In this document: positions 49,458 through 58,085 of the stretch, in pieces
How the letters are laid out: the number at the start of each line of letters is the position of its first letter
How positions within the stretch are numbered: position 1 is the stretch's first letter
Assembly (NCBI RefSeq): GCF_030161095.1
Contig: NZ_BSPP01000007.1
Span: 372,920 to 436,919 of the forward strand
Length of the DNA stretch: 64,000 bases
Reading direction: 5' to 3'
From: Cypionkella aquatica
Lineage (GTDB): Bacteria; Pseudomonadota; Alphaproteobacteria; Rhodobacterales; Rhodobacteraceae
The notes under the pieces: generated by a model
The model's database searches: none
The model's input: the letters and a program-made list of their open reading frames with translations, nothing else
What the model was told of the DNA's origin: nothing
Translations under genes and position numbers: made by a program

Positions 49458-50480
49458 ATGCCGATCTTGCCCAAGTCGAAATCAAAGCCGCAAAAGGCGC
49501 CGATCAGCGCGCATAAGGTGGCAGAGCTTGCTGGCGTGTCGCGCTCGGCTGTGTCGCGCACCTTTACTGAAGGCGCGAGTGTGTCTGACTCGACGCGGCG
49601 CAAGGTCATGGCTGCGGCGGAAAAGCTGGGCTACCACGTCAACCATCTGGCGCGTGGGCTGATCCAGCATCGGTCGGGGATCGTGTGTCTGATCGTGGCG
49701 GAAATGCAGACGCCCTATCAATCGGCCTTCCTTGAGGCGGTGACACGTCGGTTGCAGGAAATCGGCAAGGTGGTGATGGTGCTGAACACCGCAGGGCTGG
49801 CGGCCAATGTCGAAGCGGCGCTGCGCCAGACGTTGAACTATCGTGCCGATGCCACGGTGGTGGTGTCGGGCAGCCCCTCGGCCTCGTTGATTGAAACCTG
49901 CATTGATAATGGCCAGCGGGTGATCCTGATCAACCGGGATGATCCGATCGTGGGGCCGGAATGTATCATGGTTGGCAATGAAGATGCGGCGCGCGAGGCC
50001 TGTCTGATGTTGCTTCGCGCTGGCTGCACGCGGCTTGCGGTGGTCAGCTCGACCGCGGGGACGCCAAGTGTCACCGCGCGCGAAAATGCCTTTGTCGCGG
50101 CGGCGGCGGCAGAGGGATTTGCTGTCACCGTCAGCCGGGCGGGGCCTACGGGTTATGCGGCGGGCGGCGATAGTGCGCGGCAGCTGCTGGCGGCGTCTTT
50201 GCGGCCTGACGGGGTGTTTTGCGTCACTGATCTTTTGGCGATTGGCTTTATAGATGCGGCGCGGCAGGATTTCCGTCTGTCGATCCCGGATGATCTGTGT
50301 GTGATCGGCTTTGACGATATCGCCGAGGCGGGATGGCTGGGCTATAACCTGACCACATTCCGCCAACCTATTGGCGAGATTGCAGAGTATATCGCAGCGA
50401 TCCTGACCACGGATGAGGTCGCCACCCAGAACAAGAAATTCCCGGTGCAGGTGGTGTGGCGGCGCAGCGTGCGGCCCTAG
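49458..50480 (+). CDS. LacI family transcriptional regulator
   Basis: 340 residues. The N-terminal helix-turn-helix (about residues 17-45) reads ISAHKVAELAGVSRSAVSRTF, i.e. VAELAGVSRSAVSR, followed by the hinge LGYHVNHLARGL that inserts a leucine in the minor groove. The effector domain is a periplasmic-binding fold with GTPSVTARENAFVAA and VIGFDDIAEAGW. LacI proteins bind even palindromes; the TTGCACA-NN-TGTGCAA sites at 49249, 49425, 53621 and 61222 fit. No clear Shine-Dalgarno precedes the ATG. Inferred to control the phosphatase, importer and Na/Pi genes around it; inducer unknown. Confidence 0.92.
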   Translation: MPILPKSKSKPQKAPISAHKVAELAGVSRSAVSRTFTEGASVSDSTRRKVMAAAEKLGYHVNHLARGLIQHRSGIVCLIVAEMQTPYQSAFLEAVTRRLQEIGKVVMVLNTAGLAANVEAALRQTLNYRADATVVVSGSPSASLIETCIDNGQRVILINRDDPIVGPECIMVGNEDAAREACLMLLRAGCTRLAVVSSTAGTPSVTARENAFVAAAAAEGFAVTVSRAGPTGYAAGGDSARQLLAASLRPDGVFCVTDLLAIGFIDAARQDFRLSIPDDLCVIGFDDIAEAGWLGYNLTTFRQPIGEIAEYIAAILTTDEVATQNKKFPVQVVWRRSVRP

Positions 50481-50515
50481 GGGCAGACCGGGCAGTTTTG
50501 GTCAGAGCGCGGTGA

Positions 50516-52099
50516 TCAGAGCGGGGTGATCCGCAGATCGGCCATGTCGATCACGAAATCCCCATTCGGCAGGCGATCCAGATAGGCGCGCATCATCCGC
50601 AACAGCGCCACAAATTGTGCGGCAAGCGGGGTGCCGTCTGACTTTGGCAGCTGAGCGCAGAGCGCGCGGTAGAATGTCAGCCGCTGGGCGGGGATGTAGG
50701 GCAGGGCAAGCGCGCCGCCTTTGCGCAACCGATACCAGTCTTCGGCGAACACCGGCAGCGGCAGGTCTGGCGCGTGCAGCGCCACGCCGATCAGCGCCAG
50801 CAAGTCTGACATCTGATGACCGATCAGAAAAGCTGCCATGTCCTTGGGCCATTCGCGCGCGATGTAGCGGCCTTGCGCGATTGCGCGCAGGTGGTGATCC
50901 ATGAAGGCGCCGTAGGTCTTTGCATCCGTCGCCCGCGCCTGCAGACCTGTGCCCTGCGCCTCGGCGCGGTAGGCTGCAAAGGCTGCGTCATGTCCGGCGG
51001 CTTGGGCCAGCGAGACTGTGCGCAGGCTAATCTGGCCGTGGTCAATCTCGGCCAGTTTCATCGCGGGCGGAAAGCCCACTGGCGACGGCACCGCGATGTT
51101 CAGAAACCGGCTTTGCGTGGTCTGATATAGCGCGGTGTCGTTGACATGCAGATGTCCCGAAAAATGCACAGCGACGCCTGTGGCCGCGAAAGCCTGCGCC
51201 ACCGCTGGACCGGGTGCGCGGCGCGCAAGTCCGGTTGCACCAAACAGCGCCACCTCATCCGCCGAAGCGCCTGCCAGCGGATCAAGCACCGGATAATGCG
51301 AAAATGCGATCAGCTGCTTGCCTGCGGCTTTCGCGCGGGCGGCCACATCGGTCATCCAGCCCAGCAGATGCGCGCGGTGGCGCAGCAGGCTGGGCCAGCC
51401 GCCGTTGCTGGGATCGTGAAACTGCGCGGGATCGCTGAAATCCGTAGCCCCATCGCGCGGCACACAGACATTGGCATCAATCGACAACAGCCAAAGCCCG
51501 GCGACTGGCTCCACCAGATAAGAGGCATCTATCATCGGGCATTGCGTGGCGCCATCGGGGCTGAAGGTTGCATAACTGCGCGCGGCCCAGTCGGGGTTTT
51601 GGCCAAAGGGGGTTTCCCAATGCAGATCATCGGGATCGGGTTGATAGCCCAGCCGCGCCATTTTCTGCAGCGCGGGCAGGGTGCCAAGCGTTGCGGCATC
51701 GGGCGCGGTTGCGCTGTCAACCGCGATGCAGCGGCCATCGGCGGCTATGAAGTTCTTCACCTGAGGCCGCCCGCTTTGCGCAAAGCAGTCGTGATTGCCA
51801 AGCGTCGCAAACACCCGCAGCCCGTGCAGCCTGCGATAATCGGCAAGCAGGGCAACAGCGGCATCAATGTTGGGAGCTTGGCCGTCATCGGTCAGATCGC
51901 CCACCAGAATGGCAAGTTTTGCGCCTGCAGCCACCGCGTGATCCAAAGCCGCGCGAAAGGCTGCGGCGGATTCGTTGAACACGCGGGTGGAGTCTATGCT
52001 GTCTGCAAAGCTGCGGATCGCCCCCGGCAGGCCGCTGTCTTTGGGCACCCAATTGCAATTGTGGAAATGCGGGTCGGCGATGACGGCAAGGCGTATCAT
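50516..52099 (-). CDS. Calcineurin-like metallophosphoesterase
   Basis: 527 residues, no signal peptide, so cytoplasmic. The five metal-binding motifs are all visible: ADPHFH (Asp-x-His), VGDLTDDG (Gly-Asp), TLGNHDC (Gly-Asn-His-Asp), FSHYP and SGHLHVND. About 190 C-terminal residues beyond the catalytic domain are helical and not recognised. It should hydrolyse phosphomono- or diesters with two metal ions. Third gene of the phosphatase operon downstream of operator C. The substrate is probably the product of the AfuABC-like importer or an intermediate left by the other phosphatases. Confidence 0.88.
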   Translation of the reverse strand: MIRLAVIADPHFHNCNWVPKDSGLPGAIRSFADSIDSTRVFNESAAAFRAALDHAVAAGAKLAILVGDLTDDGQAPNIDAAVALLADYRRLHGLRVFATLGNHDCFAQSGRPQVKNFIAADGRCIAVDSATAPDAATLGTLPALQKMARLGYQPDPDDLHWETPFGQNPDWAARSYATFSPDGATQCPMIDASYLVEPVAGLWLLSIDANVCVPRDGATDFSDPAQFHDPSNGGWPSLLRHRAHLLGWMTDVAARAKAAGKQLIAFSHYPVLDPLAGASADEVALFGATGLARRAPGPAVAQAFAATGVAVHFSGHLHVNDTALYQTTQSRFLNIAVPSPVGFPPAMKLAEIDHGQISLRTVSLAQAAGHDAAFAAYRAEAQGTGLQARATDAKTYGAFMDHHLRAIAQGRYIAREWPKDMAAFLIGHQMSDLLALIGVALHAPDLPLPVFAEDWYRLRKGGALALPYIPAQRLTFYRALCAQLPKSDGTPLAAQFVALLRMMRAYLDRLPNGDFVIDMADLRITPL

Positions 52100-52102
52100 C
52101 GC

Positions 52103-52726
52103 TTAGGGCTTGGCGCTGCGGGCGATGTCGGCATCAATCAACGCAACCCAATGCGCGGTGCGCTCGGCTGCGGCGATCAGCATGGGCTTTGGCGTCTCGT
52201 GCCATTCCTCAGGCTGCAGGGCGCGCTGGGTGCGCACATGGTCGATGGCTGCGGACAGGCTTGGAAACTCTTGCGGCAGATGCACATGCAGAAAAAGCGC
52301 CACCAAGGCCACAGAGCGCGAGCGGCCCGCCCGGCAGTTTACCAAAAGGTTGCCGCGTTCGCGCCGGGGATAGCTGGGCTTTTCGGGCAGGATCTGATCC
52401 AGCGCGCCGCGCAGCTGGAAAAAGCCCGCCAGCATCATCGTGTCAGGATTGCCCGGCCCATCGACGATGCCCAGCTTGTAATAGCGGATCAGCGCGGGGC
52501 CATAGCCGACCGAGTCGTGCGAGACTTCATCCGGGGTGGCGACATAGTTGAAATCCAGGTTCACCGCGCAATTCAGCACGGTAGAGATGCCATGCGCGCG
52601 CAACAACGGGATGTCAGAGGCCCCCTCGCGCCCGCCGACATAAAGATCGACGCCGTAGCCGGGCAGGTTTTCGTAAACCTTGCTGATCGTCGGGCGGTCA
52701 AAGCGGGGGGAGGGTTTTTCGGTCAT
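52103..52726 (-). CDS. Dual-specificity/PTP-like phosphatase
   Basis: 207 residues with a cysteine phosphatase P-loop C131-R-A-G-R-S-R137 (LLVNCRAGRSRSVALVAL). The residue before the Cys is Asn in place of the usual His. A candidate general acid lies in KLGIVDGPGN (Asp89). Such small CX5R enzymes act on phosphoproteins, but also on phosphoinositides and inositol polyphosphates (PTP-like phytases). With two IMPase-like enzymes and a metallophosphoesterase in the same operon a small-molecule substrate is more likely than protein. It overlaps the IMPase gene by 4 bases. Confidence 0.82.
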   Translation of the reverse strand: MTEKPSPRFDRPTISKVYENLPGYGVDLYVGGREGASDIPLLRAHGISTVLNCAVNLDFNYVATPDEVSHDSVGYGPALIRYYKLGIVDGPGNPDTMMLAGFFQLRGALDQILPEKPSYPRRERGNLLVNCRAGRSRSVALVALFLHVHLPQEFPSLSAAIDHVRTQRALQPEEWHETPKPMLIAAAERTAHWVALIDADIARSAKP

Positions 52727-53577
52727 GCGGTCCTCAGGGTGGTAAGGGTCGGCTGGTTTGGGGTGGCCAGAATATCGGCTTGGGTCAAAAGGGCGATGCC
52801 GGTGGCGGCGGACAGTGCGGCCGCCACAGCGGGCGAGGCTGCCAGCACCGGCGCGCCGTCAAGCAAACCGCCCAGCGACAGGAACGGGCCGGTGACGCCG
52901 CCCGCCTCGCGCACCAGCAGCAGGCCCGCCAGACAATCCCATGAATTCATGTGCAATTCGGCGTAACCGTCGGTGCGCCCATCCGCCACATAGGCCAATG
53001 CCATCGCCCCCGACGCGCTGCGCCGCACGTTGCTGCCCGCTTCAAACAGGGCGGTCAGCGCCTGAATATAGCGCGCCAGCGGCACGCGGTTTGACCAGCC
53101 AAGCTCGAACGAGGTGGCGTTCAGATCGGTGGTCGGGGAGACCCTTAAACTTTGGCCATTGCGGGTGGCACCACGGCCTTTGCGGGCAAAGTAAAGCTCT
53201 TGGGTTGCGGGGTTCAGGATTGCGCCCAGTTGCACCTCGCCATTGGCAACAAAGGCGATAGAGATGCAAAAATGCGGGATGGCGCGGGCGAAATTCGCGG
53301 TGCCATCAATCGGGTCCACCACCCAAGCGACATCCCCCGGCGTGCCGCCGGTTTCCTCGCCGAGAAAGCCGTCTTGCGGAAAGGCCGTGGCGATGCGGTT
53401 GCGGATATGCTGTTCAACGGCACCATCGGTTTCGGTCAGATAGTCTTGCGGGCCCTTCATGCCGATCGGCTGGCCTGCCTGCCGCTCAAACCCCGCCAAA
53501 GCCAGAATTGCCGCGCTGCGTGCCAGATCAAGGCAGAAGGCCTCGCGCTGGTCGATGGCCAAATCATCAAGGATCAT
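52723..53577 (-). CDS. Inositol monophosphatase family protein
   Basis: 284 residues, Mg-dependent phosphatase fold. Metal-site motifs: FLGEETGG (Glu), VDPIDGTANF (Asp-x-x-Asp-Gly-Thr) and WDCLAGLLLVREAGG (Asp). It removes phosphate from inositol phosphates, sugar phosphates or PAP-like compounds. The start at 53577 is preferred because GGAAACACC lies upstream and the longer frame would run into operator C. First gene of the three-gene phosphatase transcript. Paralogue of 53693-54562. Confidence 0.92.
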   Translation of the reverse strand: MILDDLAIDQREAFCLDLARSAAILALAGFERQAGQPIGMKGPQDYLTETDGAVEQHIRNRIATAFPQDGFLGEETGGTPGDVAWVVDPIDGTANFARAIPHFCISIAFVANGEVQLGAILNPATQELYFARKGRGATRNGQSLRVSPTTDLNATSFELGWSNRVPLARYIQALTALFEAGSNVRRSASGAMALAYVADGRTDGYAELHMNSWDCLAGLLLVREAGGVTGPFLSLGGLLDGAPVLAASPAVAAALSAATGIALLTQADILATPNQPTLTTLRTA

Positions 53578-53620
53578 CGGGTGTTTCCTGTGGTGTTGGT
53601 CGAAGTGTTCCCATGGGTAA

Positions 53621-53657
53621 TTGCACATGTGTGCATTGGCTTCAACTCTGATTTATA
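53621..53657 (-). promoter_or_regulatory. LacI-family operator C with a -10-like element, phosphatase operon promoter
   Basis: TTGCACATGTGTGCAT (53621-53636) matches TTGCACA-NN-TGTGCAA at 13 of 14 positions, 44 bases upstream of the IMPase start. Reading on the minus strand, TATAAA (53657-53652) lies 15 bases before it, so the operator would sit at about +5 to +25, a classical steric-block position. The -35 is weak. Confidence 0.65.
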
Positions 53658-53692
53658 TGGGTAATTAATGCTGTTTTTCATCTGAATCCAGA

Positions 53693-54562
53693 TCATGATG
53701 CACGCGCGTTCTGTGGCGCTTCTTTTGCCGTGCGCGCGACAGTCCGCCCTGCCGAGATTTCAGCGGCGATGCTGCGCAAAACCGGATACTGCGCGCCTGC
53801 CCCAAGGGCTATATAGCCCGGATGCAGGTGGGGTGGGGCGTCTTCGGCCACTTTGCCAAGGCTGTAGGGGTGATAGCTGCCGCCCGCGTGCTGCAAGATC
53901 GCAATTGCGGCGGTGACATCCCATGGGTTGACGCCAAAACCCGCCGCCGCATCGACCCAACCCGCCGCAACATGCGCAATCGACAGCGCCGCACTGCCCG
54001 GACGCCGCACTGTGGCGAAGGTTTCAGTCAGCCGTCCAAAGCGCTGCAAGGCCAGCGTCTGACCATCAAGGCGAAAGTCCCGTGTCACCGGATAGCCGGT
54101 GATCAGAACGGCATGGGCCTCGTCGGGTTCGGCCCGCGACTGCATGGGTTTGCCGTTCAGAAATGCCCCCGCTGCCGATCCGGTGAACATGTTATCGGCG
54201 ACAGGATCGAAGATTGCACCGGCGACGACCTTATCGCCGATCATCACCCCGACCGAGACGCACCAGAACGCCAGCCCGCGCGCGAAGTTTGAGGTGCCGT
54301 CGATCGGATCGACAAACCAGCGCACCGGGCCGGTGCCCACACTGCCGCCTTCCTCGCCCATGAAGGTGGAATCGGGCACTTCACGGAAGATAAAGTCGCG
54401 GATGGCCGCTTCGGCGGCGCGGTCATGTTCGGTGACGGGATCGTGGCGATCCACTTTGAAGTCGATCTGCATTTGCGACCGAAAGGCTGTCAGCAGGGCA
54501 GGGCCAACCAAACGGCAGGCGGCTTCGGCAGTGGCAGCGATATGGCGGTGGGCATCGGTCAT
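53693..54562 (-). CDS. Inositol monophosphatase family protein
   Basis: 289 residues. Motifs FMGEEGGS (Glu), VDPIDGTSNF and NPWDVTAAIAILQHAGG give the complete IMPase two-metal site. It is more distantly related to the neighbouring IMPase than a recent duplicate would be. It lies downstream of the three binding-protein genes and a strong hairpin, so it is the last gene of the importer transcript rather than the first of the phosphatase transcript. This physically links the importer to phosphate-ester hydrolysis. Confidence 0.92.
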   Translation of the reverse strand: MTDAHRHIAATAEAACRLVGPALLTAFRSQMQIDFKVDRHDPVTEHDRAAEAAIRDFIFREVPDSTFMGEEGGSVGTGPVRWFVDPIDGTSNFARGLAFWCVSVGVMIGDKVVAGAIFDPVADNMFTGSAAGAFLNGKPMQSRAEPDEAHAVLITGYPVTRDFRLDGQTLALQRFGRLTETFATVRRPGSAALSIAHVAAGWVDAAAGFGVNPWDVTAAIAILQHAGGSYHPYSLGKVAEDAPPHLHPGYIALGAGAQYPVLRSIAAEISAGRTVARTAKEAPQNARAS

Positions 54563-54602
54563 CTGGGGTTCCAGCGCATGAACGGGGTCAATGATTGAAA
54601 CG

Positions 54603-54629
54603 GGGGGGCGGTTTGGAGAGCCGCCCCCC
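54603..54629 (-). other. Hairpin between binding-protein and IMPase genes
   Basis: GGGGGGCGG (54603-54611) pairs with CCGCCCCCC (54621-54629), a perfect 9-bp GC stem with a 9-base loop; on the minus strand it is followed by a short TTT. It may attenuate transcription into the IMPase gene. Confidence 0.6.
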
Positions 54630-54641
54630 GCATGGCAGGGG

Positions 54642-55739
54642 CTAGCGCTTGTGGTTCAGCTGCCAGAAGTCCTGCCAATCCTGTCGGGTTTCCCAATCTT
54701 GCAGACCGGTCGAGGCGTCATAGGCAAACAGATCGCCGATATGCGCCGCAAGCCCCGAAGGCTCGTCAGCGGGCAGGGTGATCTTGCTGCTGGTGGGGAT
54801 CTTGCCATCCAGCATCTGCGGCATGATGCCTTCTTCGGTCAGCACATAGTGGATGAACAGCCGCGCGGCATTCGGGCTGTCGGTGCCTTTGGCGATCAGG
54901 CCAAGTTTGGTATAGGTCCAGCCCAGCCACGGGTCCAAACCGGTGCAAAGCCCCAACTTGTAGCCTTTGTCGGCGTTGTCGCGGAACTTGGCGGAACTGA
55001 CGAGGCCCATGAACGGCTCTGCCTGTCCGGCGGCCCCGACGGCTTCGGAGATGCGGTCATCGCCATCTGCCATCAGGGGGGCATTGGCGGCAAGTGCGGC
55101 AAGCCAAGCGGCGGCGGGGCTGGCCTGATCGGTTTCCAGCGGCTTGCCGTATTGCGCCTGATAGGCGGCGGCAATCTTGTCACCGCCATGCAGCGCCATC
55201 TGGTTGAACCAATCGGTATAGGTGCCCTTGGTCAAAGGGTCGATCAAGGCGACCTTGCCCTTCCATTCAGGCTCGGTCAGCTGCCAGATGTTTTGCACCG
55301 GGCAGGCGGGATATTTCTCGGTGTTATAAACCCAGACGTTGGCATTGGTCGAAATCGCCAGTGGATTTCGATAGCCTTCGGGAATATCGGCCTCGATATC
55401 GGCAGGCACCCAGCTTTCCAGAATATCGGTCGGCAACAATTGTGCCATCGCAGCTGGGGTATCGGTCAGCAGAGCAACATCGCCTTGTACATTTCCGGCC
55501 TGAGATTCGCGGATCAGCATTTCCAGCTGGCTGTTGGCCGAGACCTTTTCGCCGGTCGCCTGCAGCCCATATTTCGCGCTGAATGCGTCAGCCATATCGA
55601 CGATCTTGCCGGTGCTGTCATAGATGGTGATCGGCGGTTCGGTCTTGGCGGCGGCGATCAGCGCGTCAAGATCAAAGCTTTGCGCCTGTGCGGTCGTGGC
55701 GAGCAAAATCCCCAAGGGGACGAGCATTTTGGGGGTCAT
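54642..55739 (-). CDS. Fe/AfuA-type periplasmic binding protein, copy 1
   Basis: 365 residues with a signal peptide (MTPKMLVPLGILLATTAQAQ). Family-1 binding protein of the AfuA/FbpA type: DLDALIAAAKTEPPITIYDSTGKI, NVWVYNTEKYP, YTDWFNQM, SSAKFRDN, KGTDSPNAARLFIHY, and the ending TRQDWQDFWQLN. AfuABC in pasteurellaceae binds hexose phosphates rather than iron, which fits the phosphatases here. The start at 55739 has AAAGGA upstream. One of three tandem paralogues (with 55756-56856 and 56929-58050). Confidence 0.88.
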   Translation of the reverse strand: MTPKMLVPLGILLATTAQAQSFDLDALIAAAKTEPPITIYDSTGKIVDMADAFSAKYGLQATGEKVSANSQLEMLIRESQAGNVQGDVALLTDTPAAMAQLLPTDILESWVPADIEADIPEGYRNPLAISTNANVWVYNTEKYPACPVQNIWQLTEPEWKGKVALIDPLTKGTYTDWFNQMALHGGDKIAAAYQAQYGKPLETDQASPAAAWLAALAANAPLMADGDDRISEAVGAAGQAEPFMGLVSSAKFRDNADKGYKLGLCTGLDPWLGWTYTKLGLIAKGTDSPNAARLFIHYVLTEEGIMPQMLDGKIPTSSKITLPADEPSGLAAHIGDLFAYDASTGLQDWETRQDWQDFWQLNHKR

Positions 55740-55755
55740 ATTGCGAGTCCTTTGT

Positions 55756-56856
55756 TCATTTTGCATAGTTCAAACGCCAGAAATCTTGCCAATCCTGGCG
55801 CGTGTCCCAATCTTCCAGCCCCGATGCCGGGTTGTAGGCCAAAAGCTCGGCGGTATGCGCGGCGATGCCTGACGGTTCATCTGCGGGCAGGCTGACTTTG
55901 GTGTTCAGCGAGATCTTGCCATCCTCGGCCTGCGGCGCGATGCCTTCGGCGGTCATGGCGTAGTGAATGAACAGCTTGGCTGCATTCGGGCTGTCGGTGC
56001 CTTTGACGATCAGCCCGACGGTTGCATTGGTAAAGCCGATGAACGGATCAACGCCCGCGCATAACCCCAAGGTAAAGCCCGCGCCAGCATTGTCGCGGAA
56101 CTTGGCGGCGCTGACGAGGCCTACGAAGGGTTCGGTTTGCCCGGGTGCGGCCACGGCCTCTGCCGCCGCTGCATCGGCATCGGTCAACAGCGGACCATTG
56201 GCGGCGAGCGCTGCCACAAAAGCCTCGGTCGCGCTGGCTTTGTCGGTTTCAAGGGCTTTGCCGTAGTGGGACTGGTAGGCGGCGCGGATCTTGTCATCGC
56301 TGTAGCTGCGCATCTGGTTGAACCAATCCGTATAGGATGGCTTGCCAAGCGGGTCTTGCATCGCGACCTTGCCCTTCCAATCGGGGTCGGTCAGTTGCCA
56401 GATGTTGGTGATCGGGCAGGTCTCGAAAAGTTTGGTGTTATAGGCCAGCACATTCGGGCTTGCGACCACCAGCAGCGGGTTTTGGGCCTCGGGCGCGATG
56501 TCGGCGGCAAGATCCGGCGGCACCCAGCTTTCGGCAAAACCACCCGGCAGCAATTGCCCCATCGCCGCAGGCACATCCGCGATCAGCGAGACATCGCCCT
56601 GCACATTGCCCGCCTGCACTTCGCGGATGATGGTTTCCATCTGCGCGGGCGCTTTGGTCTTGGTGCCAGTGGCGGCGATGCCGTATTTCGCGGTAAAGCC
56701 TTCGGCCATATCAGCAATCTTGCCCGTGCTGTCGAAAACCGTGATCGGCGGTTCGGTCTTGGCTGCGGCGATCAGCGCGTTCAGATCAAAATCTTCGGCA
56801 GATGCGGTGGTGGTCAGGGCCAACAAAATTGCCACCGATGTCGTCAGATGTTTCAT
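55756..56856 (-). CDS. Fe/AfuA-type periplasmic binding protein, copy 2
   Basis: 366 residues with signal peptide MKHLTTSVAILLALTTTASA. It shares with copy 1 the blocks DFDLNALIAAAKTEPPIT, ESWVPPDL, NVLAYNTK, YTDWFNQM, SAAKFRDN, KGTDSPNAAKLFIHY, LPADEPSGIAAH and DTRQDWQDFWRLN. Clearly a duplicate of copy 1 with changes spread through the ligand-facing regions, for example FIGFTNATVG in place of WLGWTYTKLG. GGGAGGAAG precedes the start. Lies 16 bases before copy 1. Confidence 0.88.
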   Translation of the reverse strand: MKHLTTSVAILLALTTTASAEDFDLNALIAAAKTEPPITVFDSTGKIADMAEGFTAKYGIAATGTKTKAPAQMETIIREVQAGNVQGDVSLIADVPAAMGQLLPGGFAESWVPPDLAADIAPEAQNPLLVVASPNVLAYNTKLFETCPITNIWQLTDPDWKGKVAMQDPLGKPSYTDWFNQMRSYSDDKIRAAYQSHYGKALETDKASATEAFVAALAANGPLLTDADAAAAEAVAAPGQTEPFVGLVSAAKFRDNAGAGFTLGLCAGVDPFIGFTNATVGLIVKGTDSPNAAKLFIHYAMTAEGIAPQAEDGKISLNTKVSLPADEPSGIAAHTAELLAYNPASGLEDWDTRQDWQDFWRLNYAK

Positions 56857-56886
56857 TGCTTCCTCCCAGTGGTCGCGGGGTGTGAG

Positions 56887-56920
56887 CCTGCGCGCAGCCC
56901 TCCTCAGATCGGCGCGCAGG
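56887..56920 (-). other. Hairpin between binding-protein copies 3 and 2
   Basis: CCTGCGCGC (56887-56895) and GCGCGCAGG (56912-56920) form a perfect 9-bp stem with a 16-base loop in the 72-base gap between the two binding-protein genes. Probably an mRNA-stability or attenuation element. Confidence 0.5.
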
Positions 56921-56928
56921 TTGGGTAT

Positions 56929-58050
56929 TCAGCGCAGGTTGGTGCGCCACAGATCTTGCCAGTCTTGCCGGCGGTCCAGATCGCTTTGCGCCCCGGCATT
57001 GGTCCAGACCATCAGCTGATCCAGATGCGCCGCGATGCCGGATGCCTCATCTGCGGGCAGGCCGACGCGCGGGTCAGACGGCACTTTGCCATCCACGCTT
57101 TGGGGCGCGATGCCTTCGGCTGTCAGCAGATAGCTGATGAACAGCTTGGCGGTGTTCGGGCTGGCGGTGCCTTTTGCAATCACGCCAAGGCCGGGATAGA
57201 GCCAGCCGCTGAACGGCGCGACATTGGCGCAGAAGCCCAGCTTGTGGCCTTTGTCGACATTGTCACGGAACTTGGCAGTGGACAGGATGCCAAAGAACGG
57301 GCTGGTCTGACCAGCCGCGCCAATCGCATCGGACACACCAGAGGAATCGGCGATCAGCACGCCATTTGCGGCAAAAGCCTTGACCCAAGCCTGCGTGGCC
57401 GAGCCTTCGGCGCTGTCAAACGGCTTGCCATAATGCGCCTCATAAGCGGCGGCCATGGCTGGGTCGTGATGCTCTTCCAGCTGGTTGAACCAATCGGCAT
57501 AGGCGGGCTTTTCCAGCGGATCCATCATGCTGACGCGCGATTTCCATTCTGGATCAACCAGTTGCCAGACGTTAGAGATCGGGCAGGCCGCGTAGGCTTC
57601 GGTGTTATAGCTCCAGACCATCGGGTCGCTGACCACCACAAGCGGATCGCGCGCGCTGGCGGCAAGCTGATCTGCCACATCGGGCGGCACCCAGCTTTCG
57701 ACGATGCCTTCGGGGATCAGCTGCGCCGCGATCGTGGCGGCGTCAGCGGCCAGCGACACACCACCGACCACGTTGTTTGCCTGAGCTTCGCGGATCAAAA
57801 GCTCGATCTGTCCGGCTTCGTTCACCTTCTTGCCAGTAACCGACAGCCCATATTTGGCGCTGAAAGCCTCGGCGGTGTCGACGATCTTGCCGGTCACCGC
57901 ATAGGCGGTCATCGGGGGTTCGGCTTTGGCCGCGGCCAGCAATTCGGCCTCGGTTTGGGGCCCGGTCTGTGTTTCGGCCCCGGTCTGAGTTTGGGCGTGA
58001 CCTGTGGTTGCTGCCAACAGACCGATCATTGCCATCGTTACGCGTTTCAT
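56929..58050 (-). CDS. Fe/AfuA-type periplasmic binding protein, copy 3
   Basis: 373 residues, signal peptide ending near GHAQ. It has an extra low-complexity segment (QTQTGAETQTGPQTE, Gln/Thr/Gly/Glu repeats) between the leader and the conserved ELLAAAKAEPPMTAYAVTGKI. Shared blocks: ESWVPPDV, MVWSYNTEAYAACPISNVWQL, YADWFNQL, STAKFRDN and DRRQDWQDLWRTNLR. It is the most diverged of the three. GGAGGGAT precedes the start. First of the binding-protein genes after the ATPase. Confidence 0.88.
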   Translation of the reverse strand: MKRVTMAMIGLLAATTGHAQTQTGAETQTGPQTEAELLAAAKAEPPMTAYAVTGKIVDTAEAFSAKYGLSVTGKKVNEAGQIELLIREAQANNVVGGVSLAADAATIAAQLIPEGIVESWVPPDVADQLAASARDPLVVVSDPMVWSYNTEAYAACPISNVWQLVDPEWKSRVSMMDPLEKPAYADWFNQLEEHHDPAMAAAYEAHYGKPFDSAEGSATQAWVKAFAANGVLIADSSGVSDAIGAAGQTSPFFGILSTAKFRDNVDKGHKLGFCANVAPFSGWLYPGLGVIAKGTASPNTAKLFISYLLTAEGIAPQSVDGKVPSDPRVGLPADEASGIAAHLDQLMVWTNAGAQSDLDRRQDWQDLWRTNLR

Positions 58051-58085
58051 TAATCCCTCCTGTTCATTGATTTCTGCGGCACGGG

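Noticed and set aside
51146-52966. A 606-codon open frame on the plus strand
   Set aside because: Antisense to the metallophosphoesterase and dual-specificity phosphatase genes, whose metal and P-loop motifs are intact.
56137-58053. A 638-codon open frame on the plus strand
   Set aside because: Antisense to two of the binding-protein genes, low-complexity His/Gly/Arg composition, no start context. The minus-strand genes have signal peptides and conserved motifs.
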